A DNA stretch of 5,751 bases from CAZMRW01 sp964568805 (GTDB lineage: Bacteria; Pseudomonadota; Gammaproteobacteria; Methylococcales; Methylomonadaceae). The DNA lies in assembly GCA_964568805.1 (NCBI GenBank), contig CAZMRW010000136.1:1-5751 (forward strand), in the 5' to 3' direction. Of the stretch, positions 1-5,689 are shown one piece after another (position 1 is the first letter of the stretch; every line of letters starts with the position of its first letter). Under the pieces are notes generated by a model. It was not told where the DNA came from. It saw only the letters and a program-made list of their open reading frames with translations, and made no database searches. The position numbers and the translations under genes were made by a program.

Positions 1-56
1 TTTTCCGTCAGGGCATAGCTTAAACTACTGTCCGGATTTCGGGGTCCACTTTACAA

Positions 57-428
57 TTCCTTTATGTGCCGGGGGATGACGTGTTTCGCGTGGCAGAAGA
101 AACCGGAGCTATTCCTTACGATATTCCCGGTGCCGAACTTTCGCATGTCGATGAACTGTGCAGTTTCGATACCTTTTTGCAAAAATACCGGTTAACCGAT
201 CCGGCTTTGCAGTCTCTGGCCGTCATTGTGCGTGGGGCGGACACCGACCGATTGGAGCTAGCTCCACAAGCGGCGGGACTCTTGGCAATTTCGCTGGGGC
301 TTTCCCACAATTTTCAGGACGATCATGAAATGCTCGCTCAGGGCTTAGTGATCTACGATGCTCTCTACGCTTGGTGCAAATATGTCCAGATCGAGCGGCA
401 CAACTGGAATCCAAGTGCCTATGTCTGA
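57..428 (+). pseudogene. 5'-truncated ChrB-type chromate resistance protein
   Basis: The reading frame matches the ChrB / Chrome_Resist family, a domain found with chromate efflux genes, from the family's FLYVP segment to a natural stop. Conserved stretches seen are VAEETGAIPYDIPGAELSH, CSFDTFLQKY, the IVRGADTDRLELAPQAAGLL block, GLSHNFQDDHEML and YDALYAWC. The usual start of the domain (roughly 30-40 residues with a KIDRIACPWLI-like motif) is missing. The frame is closed by TAA at 21-23, and residues before position 54 do not resemble the family. The GTG at 66 could serve as a start but lies inside the conserved core, so this is most likely a remnant. The next reading frame starts at 421, inside its 3' end, as in a compact operon. 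Recognition is by motif memory, not by a search. Confidence 0.75.
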
Positions 429-437
429 GGAAAACGC

Positions 438-578
438 ATGGGGATCAAGCGAAGTATGGACGGAAAACGGGTGTCAACCATACACGCAAAAGGCTTACTT
501 TACCACTTTAACGGCGGTATTTTTTGGGCGTTGGGGGCGGCTGTGGCGCCACTCGGCATCCTGATCGCTAAGTCGTGA
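438..578 (+). pseudogene. Short hydrophobic peptide, probable membrane-protein remnant
   Basis: This is a 46-codon frame opened by ATG at 438. Its second half is one strongly hydrophobic segment (GGIFWALGAAVAPLGILIAK) that would cross the membrane once. A second frame starts at the ATG at 421, overlaps the ChrB stop and ends at 564. That start position is typical of the next gene in an operon, so the original gene may have begun there and lost its middle or its frame. I do not recognise the family. A piece of a transporter that once followed chrB is possible but unproven. The stop overlaps the next start as TGATG, which suggests former translational coupling. Confidence 0.35.
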
Positions 579-724
579 TGCAATATGTCCTAAAAATTAT
601 CCTTTCAACAGCCATTTTAGTAGCCGTCGCTGAGTTGGCTAAACACAGTCCTTTTTTGGGCGGCTTCTTTGGGTGCGAGGCTACCTATCACTGGCGGTTT
701 CTGAATGACCGCATTCAAGGTTAA
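578..724 (+). pseudogene. 3'-truncated DUF3147 (GlpM-like) membrane protein
   Basis: The first ~29 residues (MQYVLKIILSTAILVAVAEL, then AKHSPFLGG) look like the amino end of DUF3147 / GlpM-like inner-membrane proteins: a first transmembrane helix followed by a short basic loop and a second hydrophobic start. Family members run to roughly 110 residues with about four helices. Here the similarity ends near position 665 and the frame closes after 48 codons with an unrelated, non-hydrophobic tail (CEATYHWRF and on). The start overlaps the previous stop. The gene is therefore a broken remnant, unlikely to make a working protein. The family call rests on one short segment. Confidence 0.5.
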
Positions 725-929
725 CCAGCCGTTCACGGGAAACTGGCGACGGTCTCTTCCTGGCTGGCTACGGCAGATCATCTACCGTAAATTTATTCAT
801 TTCCAATGGCTGCTTTCATTGGAATAATCTGTATTTTCTTATTTTAAATTATTAATATGATCTTGTCCGATGTTTGCAGGTCCTGCGATTTATGTTTTCA
901 GGCCGCTACAGTAGACGAACCCCAACAGA
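725..929 (+). other. Gene-free, AT-rich stretch between remnants
   Basis: About 200 bases hold no recognisable gene. The longest plus-strand frame runs from ATG 705 to TAA 827 (40 codons), is rich in Trp and Arg, and matches no family I know. From about 830 to 860 the sequence is very AT-rich. No tRNA or other RNA gene was seen. The stretch contains the hairpin at 801-824 and ends where HicB-like similarity begins. Confidence 0.5.
801..824. repeat. Perfect 8-bp inverted repeat, possible weak terminator
   Basis: TTCCAATG (801-808) and CATTGGAA (817-824) are exact reverse complements separated by 8 bases. On the plus strand a T-rich stretch follows at about 831-844, so a weak intrinsic terminator for the chrB-side remnants is possible. 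The stem is AT-rich and the T-run is interrupted, so this is not a strong case. Confidence 0.35.
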
Positions 930-1046
930 TTTGATGAGTTAATGGAACGCATCTGCGAGGCTATTGAGCTTTGTCTCGAAGTTCAAGGCGAAGTGCCGGA
1001 ACAACTTGACTTTGTAGGCATTCAACGAATATCAGTTGCAGCATGA
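930..1046 (+). pseudogene. hicB: 5'-truncated HicB-like antitoxin remnant
   Basis: The frame reads FDELMERICEAIELCLEVQG and ends DFVGIQRISVAA. This resembles the C-terminal half of small HicB-family antitoxins, in which a (T)FDEL helix follows the short beta-fold that carries the PGL/PGC loop. That N-terminal part, about 30 residues, is absent: a TAG lies in frame at 912-914 and no family-like residues precede FDEL. The ATG at 942 could start a 34-residue peptide, but it would lack the fold. The stop overlaps the hicA-like start as ATGA, the usual compact toxin-antitoxin arrangement. HicB normally neutralises HicA and represses the operon; this piece is probably inactive. Confidence 0.6.
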
Positions 1047-1122
1047 CAATCCGTCCAGAGTTTGACAGGCAAAGAAATATTGTCGGCTTTAAAGAAAAGC
1101 AGGTTTTGAGATAATCCGGATT
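1043..1122 (+). pseudogene. hicA: Frameshifted, 3'-truncated HicA-like toxin remnant
   Basis: HicA toxins are small mRNA-cleaving proteins with a double-stranded-RNA-binding fold. The expected amino end can be read here as LTGKEILSALKK followed by AGFEIIRI, which is characteristic of HicA. The reading frame is broken twice: the ATG at 1043 is out of frame with LTGKE (from 1062), and one extra A in the run at 1095-1098 separates KK from AGFEIIRI. The similarity stops at about 1122, before the GSH segment that carries the catalytic histidine, so the fragment cannot be an active toxin. Its start overlaps the hicB-like stop, which supports both calls together. Confidence 0.6.
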
Positions 1123-1134
1123 AATAAGTTAAAT

Positions 1135-1288
1135 TTCGATCCCTTAATCGAATTCCTGGATCACTCCGCAACAGAGCAATTCGTCAGCCGACCGCACCGC
1201 CATGCTGCTTGTAGAAAACGAGCCAGGATCTCTGCTGGAACGGTTTGCCAACTATCATCCAAACCTTTTCCAACTGGAGAAGGCATAA
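1135..1288 (+). pseudogene. C-terminal remnant of a LOG-family (TIGR00730) protein
   Basis: Two adjacent frames give FDPLIEFLDHSATEQFVSRP followed, after a one-base shift near 1195-1202, by MLLVENEPGSLLERFANYHP and a stop at 1286-1288. Together they resemble the last ~50 residues of LOG / TIGR00730 Rossmann-fold proteins (cytokinin riboside 5'-monophosphate phosphoribohydrolase-like), where the helix with PLxxFL is followed by a hydrophobic strand and the LLxRFxxY helix. The nucleotide-binding part with the PGGxGTxxE motif is absent. The fragment is joined directly to the hicA-like piece and ends 24 bp from the 3' end of parE, which is convergent with it. Confidence 0.55.
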
Positions 1289-1312
1289 AATGGGAGCTGA
1301 TTGGGATTGGTA

Positions 1313-3202
1313 TTACACATCCGCCAGATTACCCTTAGTCTCCAGCCAGACTTTACGGTCCAGCGAGCGTTTTTTGGCCAACAGCAGATCGAGCTGACCG
1401 CTGGTATCGTCGTTATCGGTCACGGTCAGCTGAACCAGCCTGCGGGTATCCGGGTTCATCGTCGTCTCTCGCAACTGGCTGGGATTCATTTCGCCGAGCC
1501 CCTTAAAACGCTGAACATTGATTTGGCCTTTCAGTTTTTCGGCCTTGATCCGGTCCAGCACGCCCTGCCGTTCGGCTTCATCGAGCGCGTAGAAGACTCT
1601 TTTGCCGACATCGATCCGGTACAGCGGCGGCATCGCCACAAAAACATGGCCCGCTCTGACCAGAGCATTAAAATGCTGATAAAAAAGAGCGCAGATCAGC
1701 GTGGCGATATGATTGCCGTCGGAATCGGCATCCGCCAGAATGCAGACCTTGCCGTAACGCAGATTCTGCAAATCGCCCGAGCCCGGCTCGATGCCCAAGG
1801 CAACGGCAATGTCGTGGACTTCCTGAGACGCCATCACCTGATTGGATTCGACTTCCCAGGTATTCAGAATCTTGCCGCGCAAGGGCATGATCGCCTGAAA
1901 ATCACGTTCACGCGCCTGTTTGGCCGAGCCGCCGGCGGAATCCCCCTCGACCAGGAACAGTTCGGTGCGGGCGATATCCTGCGCCGAGCAATCGGCCAGT
2001 TTGCCCGGCAAGGCCGGACCGGCCGTTATTTTCTTGCGGATAATTTTTTTGTTGGAACGCAACCGTTTTTGCGCGCTGGAGATAATGATTTCGGCGATTT
2101 TCTCTCCTTCTGACGGATGCTGGTTGAGCCACAGACTGAAGCTGTCCTTGGCGACGCCGGACACGAATGCTACGCACTCGCGCGAGCTGAGCCGTTCCTT
2201 GGTTTGCCCTGAAAACTGGGGATCTTCCAGTTTGACCGAGAGGACAAAATGGCAGTTTTCCCAGACGTCCTCCGGCGCCACCTTGACTCCGCGCGGCAGT
2301 ATGTTCCGGATATCGCAAAACTCGCGCATCGCTTCGGTCAGACCGGCCCTGAGGCCGTTGACATGAGTTCCGCCCTGGGCGGTCGGCACCAGATTAACGT
2401 AACTTTCGGCCAGCATTTCTTCAGGGTTTTCGAGGGCCCAAATGATGCCCCATTCGACCGCTTCATGGTTAGCGGCCATACTGCCCATAAAAGGCTGCTC
2501 CGGACAGAATTCGATATCGCCGATCCGATCCAGCAAATACTCTTTCAGGCCATTTTGATAACACCAGACAACCTCTTCTTCCGGTTGCTCGACCTTCAGG
2601 CTGATCTTTAACCCCGGACAGAGGACAGCCTTGGCGCGCAGGACGTGTTTAAGCTTTAAAACCGAAATTTTATTGGAATCAAAATACTTTTCATTGGGCC
2701 AGAATTTTACCGCCGTACCAGTGTTATTGCGGCCGACCGCGCCTGTCTCGGCCAGCTCGTTACGTTTCTCGCCGTCGGCAAAATCCATGCGATACACTTT
2801 GCCGCCCCGTTTGACTTCTATTTCCAGTTTTGCCGACAAGGCATTGACGACCGACACCCCTACGCCATGTAGTCCGCCGGAAAACTGATAGTTTTTATTG
2901 GAAAACTTGCCGCCTGCATGGAGCTGGGTCAATATGACTTCGACACCGGGAATGCCCTGTTCCGGGTGGATGTCAACCGGCATGCCCCGGCCGTTATCGC
3001 TGACCAGCACCGAACCGTCTTTATACAAGACGACATCGATACAATCGGCATGGCCGGCCAGTGCCTCGTCGACGCTGTTATCGACCACTTCCTGCACCAG
3101 ATGGTTGGGCCGGGTGGTGTCCGTATACATGCCCGGGCGCTTGCGCACAGGCTCCAGTCCGCTTAACACTTCTATCGCCGCGGCATTATATTCACTACTC
3201 AT
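1313..3202 (-). CDS. parE: DNA topoisomerase IV subunit B (ParE)
   Basis: ParE is the ATPase subunit of topoisomerase IV, which with ParC unlinks daughter chromosomes. The length of 629 residues equals the usual gammaproteobacterial ParE (E. coli 630), without the insert of longer GyrB proteins. In order: the GHKL ATP site with EVVDNSVDEALAG (residues 38-50; Asn42 binds Mg), DNGRGM (69-74) and the lid FSGGLHGVGVSVVNALS (107-123); the transducer with PTAQGGTHVNG (273-283) and switch lysine 335 in QTKERL; the Toprim domain with Glu419 in VEGDSAGG and the DADSDG acidic cluster (491-496); and the C-terminal part with RFKGLGEMN (565-573). The PLRGKIL and ASQE regions linked to quinolone resistance are of wild-type appearance. 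The ATG at 3202 gives the conserved start NAAAIEVLSGLEPVRKRPGMY. No clear Shine-Dalgarno precedes it, only an A-rich leader. No terminator is evident after the stop. Confidence 0.97.
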   Translation of the reverse strand: MSSEYNAAAIEVLSGLEPVRKRPGMYTDTTRPNHLVQEVVDNSVDEALAGHADCIDVVLYKDGSVLVSDNGRGMPVDIHPEQGIPGVEVILTQLHAGGKFSNKNYQFSGGLHGVGVSVVNALSAKLEIEVKRGGKVYRMDFADGEKRNELAETGAVGRNNTGTAVKFWPNEKYFDSNKISVLKLKHVLRAKAVLCPGLKISLKVEQPEEEVVWCYQNGLKEYLLDRIGDIEFCPEQPFMGSMAANHEAVEWGIIWALENPEEMLAESYVNLVPTAQGGTHVNGLRAGLTEAMREFCDIRNILPRGVKVAPEDVWENCHFVLSVKLEDPQFSGQTKERLSSRECVAFVSGVAKDSFSLWLNQHPSEGEKIAEIIISSAQKRLRSNKKIIRKKITAGPALPGKLADCSAQDIARTELFLVEGDSAGGSAKQARERDFQAIMPLRGKILNTWEVESNQVMASQEVHDIAVALGIEPGSGDLQNLRYGKVCILADADSDGNHIATLICALFYQHFNALVRAGHVFVAMPPLYRIDVGKRVFYALDEAERQGVLDRIKAEKLKGQINVQRFKGLGEMNPSQLRETTMNPDTRRLVQLTVTDNDDTSGQLDLLLAKKRSLDRKVWLETKGNLADV

Positions 3203-3240
3203 AATTTTTATTACTTTTAATTATTTATGTATGGATCGGG

Positions 3241-3732
3241 TTAAACATTGCCTGTCTTGCAATGCTGTAAAAATTCCCATTCTCTCAAACAGGCGGCCTG
3301 CCCCTGGTAACGCCCTGAACTATCGATCAAGTTCCAGACCACGGCATTCTTTATTAAAAATCGTTTACCCGATTTGGCTATTCGAATACCCTGATAATGA
3401 TCGATATAGCCTTTTTGCTTGACTTCAGCTAATAGCCTGTCTCTTTCGGCCTGGGTAACGGCTTCGGCAGACAACCTGGAAGGCAGGCGGGAAAATTCTT
3501 CCCAGCTTAATTCAAATAGCGACAAAGCTTTGAGATTGCCGTAATTAAAGACCGGATCGGCTGCCGTGTCGTGGGAAAGAATCACAAATGGGGCATAAAA
3601 CAATAATCGGGCAAATTCTTCATCGGACCCGGCTTCGGGAATTAATTCCTTGCCGAGCAATTGCCGGTAGTTTTTTTTAATGAGGCAAGCATGTTCGATT
3701 TGAAAGCGGTTGATTTCGGTTGGATAATCCAT
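3241..3732 (-). CDS. MEKHLA domain-containing protein
   Basis: This 163-residue protein matches the MEKHLA domain, a PAS-like module known from the C-terminus of plant HD-ZIP III factors and, as a stand-alone protein, from bacteria. Seen motifs are LLFYAPFVILSHDTAADPVF with NYGN (residues 43-66), LFELSWEEFSRLPSRLSAE (72-90), and GYIDHYQGIRIAKSGKRF followed by VVWNLID (108-137), with GQAA near 144. The domain fills almost the whole protein. There is no signal peptide, membrane segment or output domain, so it is probably a cytoplasmic sensor or ligand binder; its ligand is not known. The ATG at 3732 is the first start and fits the family's short amino end. It lies 38 bp upstream of parE on the same strand, so the two may be co-transcribed. 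Confidence 0.85.
   Translation of the reverse strand: MDYPTEINRFQIEHACLIKKNYRQLLGKELIPEAGSDEEFARLLFYAPFVILSHDTAADPVFNYGNLKALSLFELSWEEFSRLPSRLSAEAVTQAERDRLLAEVKQKGYIDHYQGIRIAKSGKRFLIKNAVVWNLIDSSGRYQGQAACLREWEFLQHCKTGNV
3246..3264. repeat. 6-bp inverted repeat at the 3' end of the MEKHLA gene
   Basis: CATTGC (3246-3251) and GCAATG (3259-3264) pair around a 7-base loop just inside the end of the gene. No T-run follows on the minus strand, so it does not look like an efficient terminator. A processing or partial-termination role before parE is only conceivable. Confidence 0.2.
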
Positions 3733-3907
3733 TCAAGGTTATATTTTAAATTGGCAAAAAATCATGGCAAACAGTTTCAAAAACACGTAAGAGGTCAGAT
3801 ATGCATTATCACGACCGATTAATTCCAGGCTTTGAATTAAATGAGTAAAATAACGGGAAATTCATTAGCAGGTTCCGTAAGGACGTCATCCAGGAACGCC
3901 GTAACAT
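3733..3907 (-). other. motD-MEKHLA intergenic spacer with a weak candidate promoter
   Basis: This 175-bp spacer has no recognisable gene or RNA. No GC-rich hairpin with a T-run follows motD. On the minus strand, TTGCCA followed 16 bases later by TAAAAT (plus-strand 3743-3770) resembles a sigma70 promoter for the MEKHLA gene. It ends so close to the start codon that the transcript would be nearly leaderless. This fits the absence of a Shine-Dalgarno but remains weak. Confidence 0.3.
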
Positions 3908-4750
3908 TTACTTAGCCGGCTCAATAATCCCGGATTCCGGCAACTGAGTTAATAAACTGGCGCGTTCCTGATCGCTGGCACCGTAACGGGAAAAACCTCG
4001 GGAAACCAGCAGCAAAACGACCCGCCTATTTTTAAATCGTCCATTTTCTGTTTCGTTATCGGCGATAGGATGATATTGCCCGTAACCGATTGCAGATAAT
4101 CGGTCAGGGTTTATGCCCTCCTTAATAAACTCCTGCACAACCCGAGTTGCCCGCGCGGATGACAGTTCCCAGTTTGACGGAAATTTTAATGTATTGATCG
4201 GGTTATTATCAGTATGCCCTTCAACGTTGATTGCATTCGGCAAAGGTTTAAATACCCGGGCTATCTCTTTTATCAGGGATTTTGAATTTGCCGCCAGCTC
4301 CGCATCTCCACTCATAAATAATAACCCGCTGCTCAATTCCAATTCTATCCAATAGCCTTTTCTTTTTATTGCTACCATATTTTCGTCTATCAGAGATTTA
4401 AGAGAGTCTGTCAGTTGCTCCGAGACTGACAGCAACTGCTTTTTCTCTTCTGACAGGTCAAAGCCTTTTACAGCGTCTTCCGGTATCGGATTTGCCGCTG
4501 GCAGCGCTTGGGGCTCAGCAGGAGGGGTCATTAGCTGCATCGAATCAGTTTCCGTTTTTTTTTGGCTTTTTTCATAAAAAGCCGTCTCTAATGAATGGGA
4601 AAAAGTTTTATATTTCTCTTCGTTAACCGATGATATCGAATACATCACAACAAAAAATGCAAACAGCAAGGTGACAAAATCGGCATATGACACCATCCAC
4701 CGTTCATGATTGCTGACATCATTGGAATGTTTTCTCCTGCGACGAATCAT
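3908..4750 (-). CDS. motD: Flagellar stator protein MotD (MotB family)
   Basis: This is the peptidoglycan-anchoring subunit of the proton-driven flagellar stator; it sits in the inner membrane beside MotC. The amino end (RRRRKHSN, then NHERWMVSYADFVTLLFAFF) is typical of MotD: a basic cytoplasmic start and a single membrane helix at about 22-38 holding the proton-carrying Asp24. Next come the plug-like segment NEEKYKTFSHSL (43-54), a linker rich in Lys and Pro (60-95), and an OmpA-like domain with VEGHTDNNP (176-184), NWELSSARA (193-201) and NRRVVL (241-246). The length of 280 is normal for MotB/MotD. The start at 4750 is fixed by the conserved amino end. A GGAG lies 12 bases upstream, which is rather far. 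The gene follows motC by 112 bp, longer than usual for stator pairs. Codons 62-65 include a run of nine A's. Confidence 0.93.
   Translation of the reverse strand: MIRRRRKHSNDVSNHERWMVSYADFVTLLFAFFVVMYSISSVNEEKYKTFSHSLETAFYEKSQKKTETDSMQLMTPPAEPQALPAANPIPEDAVKGFDLSEEKKQLLSVSEQLTDSLKSLIDENMVAIKRKGYWIELELSSGLLFMSGDAELAANSKSLIKEIARVFKPLPNAINVEGHTDNNPINTLKFPSNWELSSARATRVVQEFIKEGINPDRLSAIGYGQYHPIADNETENGRFKNRRVVLLLVSRGFSRYGASDQERASLLTQLPESGIIEPAK
4555..4563 (-). repeat. A9 homopolymer inside motD
   Basis: Nine consecutive A's on the coding strand encode parts of Gln-Lys-Lys-Thr in the linker between membrane helix and OmpA-like domain. Gain or loss of one A leads to a stop within about 6 (A10) or 10 (A8) codons, removing the peptidoglycan-binding domain. 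Confidence 0.9.
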
Positions 4751-4862
4751 GGTCTAGATAGACTCCGATGGATTTCTGATAAATAGACTCTTCAAGGTAA
4801 TGCGTTTCATGAATTCCCGACAACAAGGCTGCATCTGCTGCGCATCGTTACTTGCAGCAACA
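4751..4862 (-). other. motC-motD spacer with two overlapping mini-frames
   Basis: The 112-bp spacer contains two short minus-strand frames that link the two genes. The first (4866-4807, 19 codons) starts at an ATG overlapping the motC stop. The second (4810-4754, 18 codons, beginning MKRITLKSLF) starts at an ATG overlapping the stop of the first, as CATGA. Its own stop lies 3 bases before, and in frame with, the motD start. Neither resembles a known peptide. They could keep ribosomes moving from motC to motD, or be chance. No promoter or terminator is evident. Confidence 0.35.
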
Positions 4863-4888
4863 TCATTTTTTTTTGTCGGCTTGCTGCA
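4853..4888 (-). repeat. 8-bp stem-loop around the motC stop codon
   Basis: TGCAGCAA (4853-4860) and TTGCTGCA (4881-4888) are exact reverse complements. The 20-base loop contains the A9 run and the TGA stop of motC. No U-run follows on the minus strand, so it is not a standard terminator. It may be chance. Confidence 0.4.
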
Positions 4889-5621
4889 GATATCCGTCCA
4901 GTTTCAATTTAATATTCCTTGGATTTTCTCCTTCTGCGATGGCAATAAGGCCATCCGCAATCATCTCCCTGGATTGGGTATTGGCATACACGTAAGTTTT
5001 TAACTTACTTGCGACGGGCAAAAAAATCAAGTTCGCTGAGCCCACGCCATAGACGGTAGCGACAAAAGCCGTGGCTATGCCTGCGCCCAGCAACTTCGGT
5101 TCTGATAAATTTTCCATCACATGGATCAAGCCCATGACAGCCGCAAGCATGCCGATAGTCGGCGCATATCCACCCATTGCATCGTACATTCTGGCAGCCT
5201 GCAGATCTATATCTTCCTTCAGGTTCATATCCAACTCCAGGATGTCGCGTATTTCCTCTGGTTCATTCCCGTCGACTAAAAGCTGTAAACCTTTTTGTAT
5301 AAATGGGTCTTTTTCCTTATCGATCTCATTCTCAAGCCCTAACAGACCCTCTTTCCGAGCCAGTTGACTCCACTCGACGATTTTGTCGATTTGCTCCTTA
5401 AAATGCATTTGCTTGGGTATGAAAACCCACAGAAACATTTCAAGGCTCCTGATAAAAATGAGAGGCGGAAATTGCAGTAGCGTTGCGCCAATGGTTCCCC
5501 CAAACACAATGATGAAAGCCGGACCATTGACCAGCGAAGCGAGTTGAAGACCTTCAAGAAAGTTTCCAAATAGAAGGGCGCATGTGCCAATCAAAATGCC
5601 TATGATACTTAATATATCCAT
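4863..5621 (-). CDS. motC: Flagellar stator protein MotC (MotA family)
   Basis: MotC is the ring-forming channel subunit of the stator, which turns proton flow into torque on FliG. The length of 252 residues fits MotC/PomA-type proteins and is shorter than enterobacterial MotA (295). Four membrane helices are seen at about 3-20, 33-50, 150-170 and 181-202. The cytoplasmic loop contains ARKEGLLGLE (88-97), whose Arg89 and Glu97 align with the FliG-contacting Arg90 and Glu98 of E. coli MotA. GGYAPTIG (150-157) carries the conserved helix-3 proline, and LPVASKLK (201-208) the helix-4 proline. MGLIHVMENL and the GENPR motif near 231-235 are also family-typical. The ATG at 5621 gives the usual MDILS-like start; no good Shine-Dalgarno precedes it. 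The gene ends in three AAA codons and TGA, and motD follows. A sigma70-like promoter lies about 40 bp upstream. Confidence 0.94.
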   Translation of the reverse strand: MDILSIIGILIGTCALLFGNFLEGLQLASLVNGPAFIIVFGGTIGATLLQFPPLIFIRSLEMFLWVFIPKQMHFKEQIDKIVEWSQLARKEGLLGLENEIDKEKDPFIQKGLQLLVDGNEPEEIRDILELDMNLKEDIDLQAARMYDAMGGYAPTIGMLAAVMGLIHVMENLSEPKLLGAGIATAFVATVYGVGSANLIFLPVASKLKTYVYANTQSREMIADGLIAIAEGENPRNIKLKLDGYLQQADKKK

Positions 5622-5661
5622 TGATCTACATATGCCATGATAGTTTTTTCAGGAAAAGCGA

Positions 5662-5689
5662 TTTATAAGGCTGGTACAGGTATTATCAA
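5662..5689 (-). promoter_or_regulatory. Candidate sigma70 promoter for motC
   Basis: On the minus strand, TTGATA (plus 5684-5689) and TATAAA (plus 5662-5667) each match the -35 and -10 consensus at five of six positions, with a 16-base spacer. This predicts a 5' leader of about 30-35 bases before motC. No convincing flagellar sigma28 (FliA) promoter was found here, which would point to expression outside the late flagellar regulon. Confidence 0.5.

Noticed and set aside
1264..1283. 8-bp imperfect hairpin (CCTTTTCC / GGAGAAGG) as a terminator for parE
   Set aside because: On the minus strand the stem has a C-A mismatch and no T-run follows; the bases are explained by the LOG-family remnant.
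1301..2113. Long plus-strand open frame of 270 codons opposite parE
   Set aside because: It lies antisense to the conserved ParE coding sequence, its composition is what a reversed coding frame gives, and it matches no family I know.
1908..3422. Several other open frames of 80-174 codons overlapping parE and the MEKHLA gene on both strands
   Set aside because: All are shadows of the two recognised genes; none has family motifs or a ribosome binding site.
4800..5367. Plus-strand open frames opposite motC (4800-5003 and 5071-5367)
   Set aside because: They are antisense to conserved MotC codons and show no family features.
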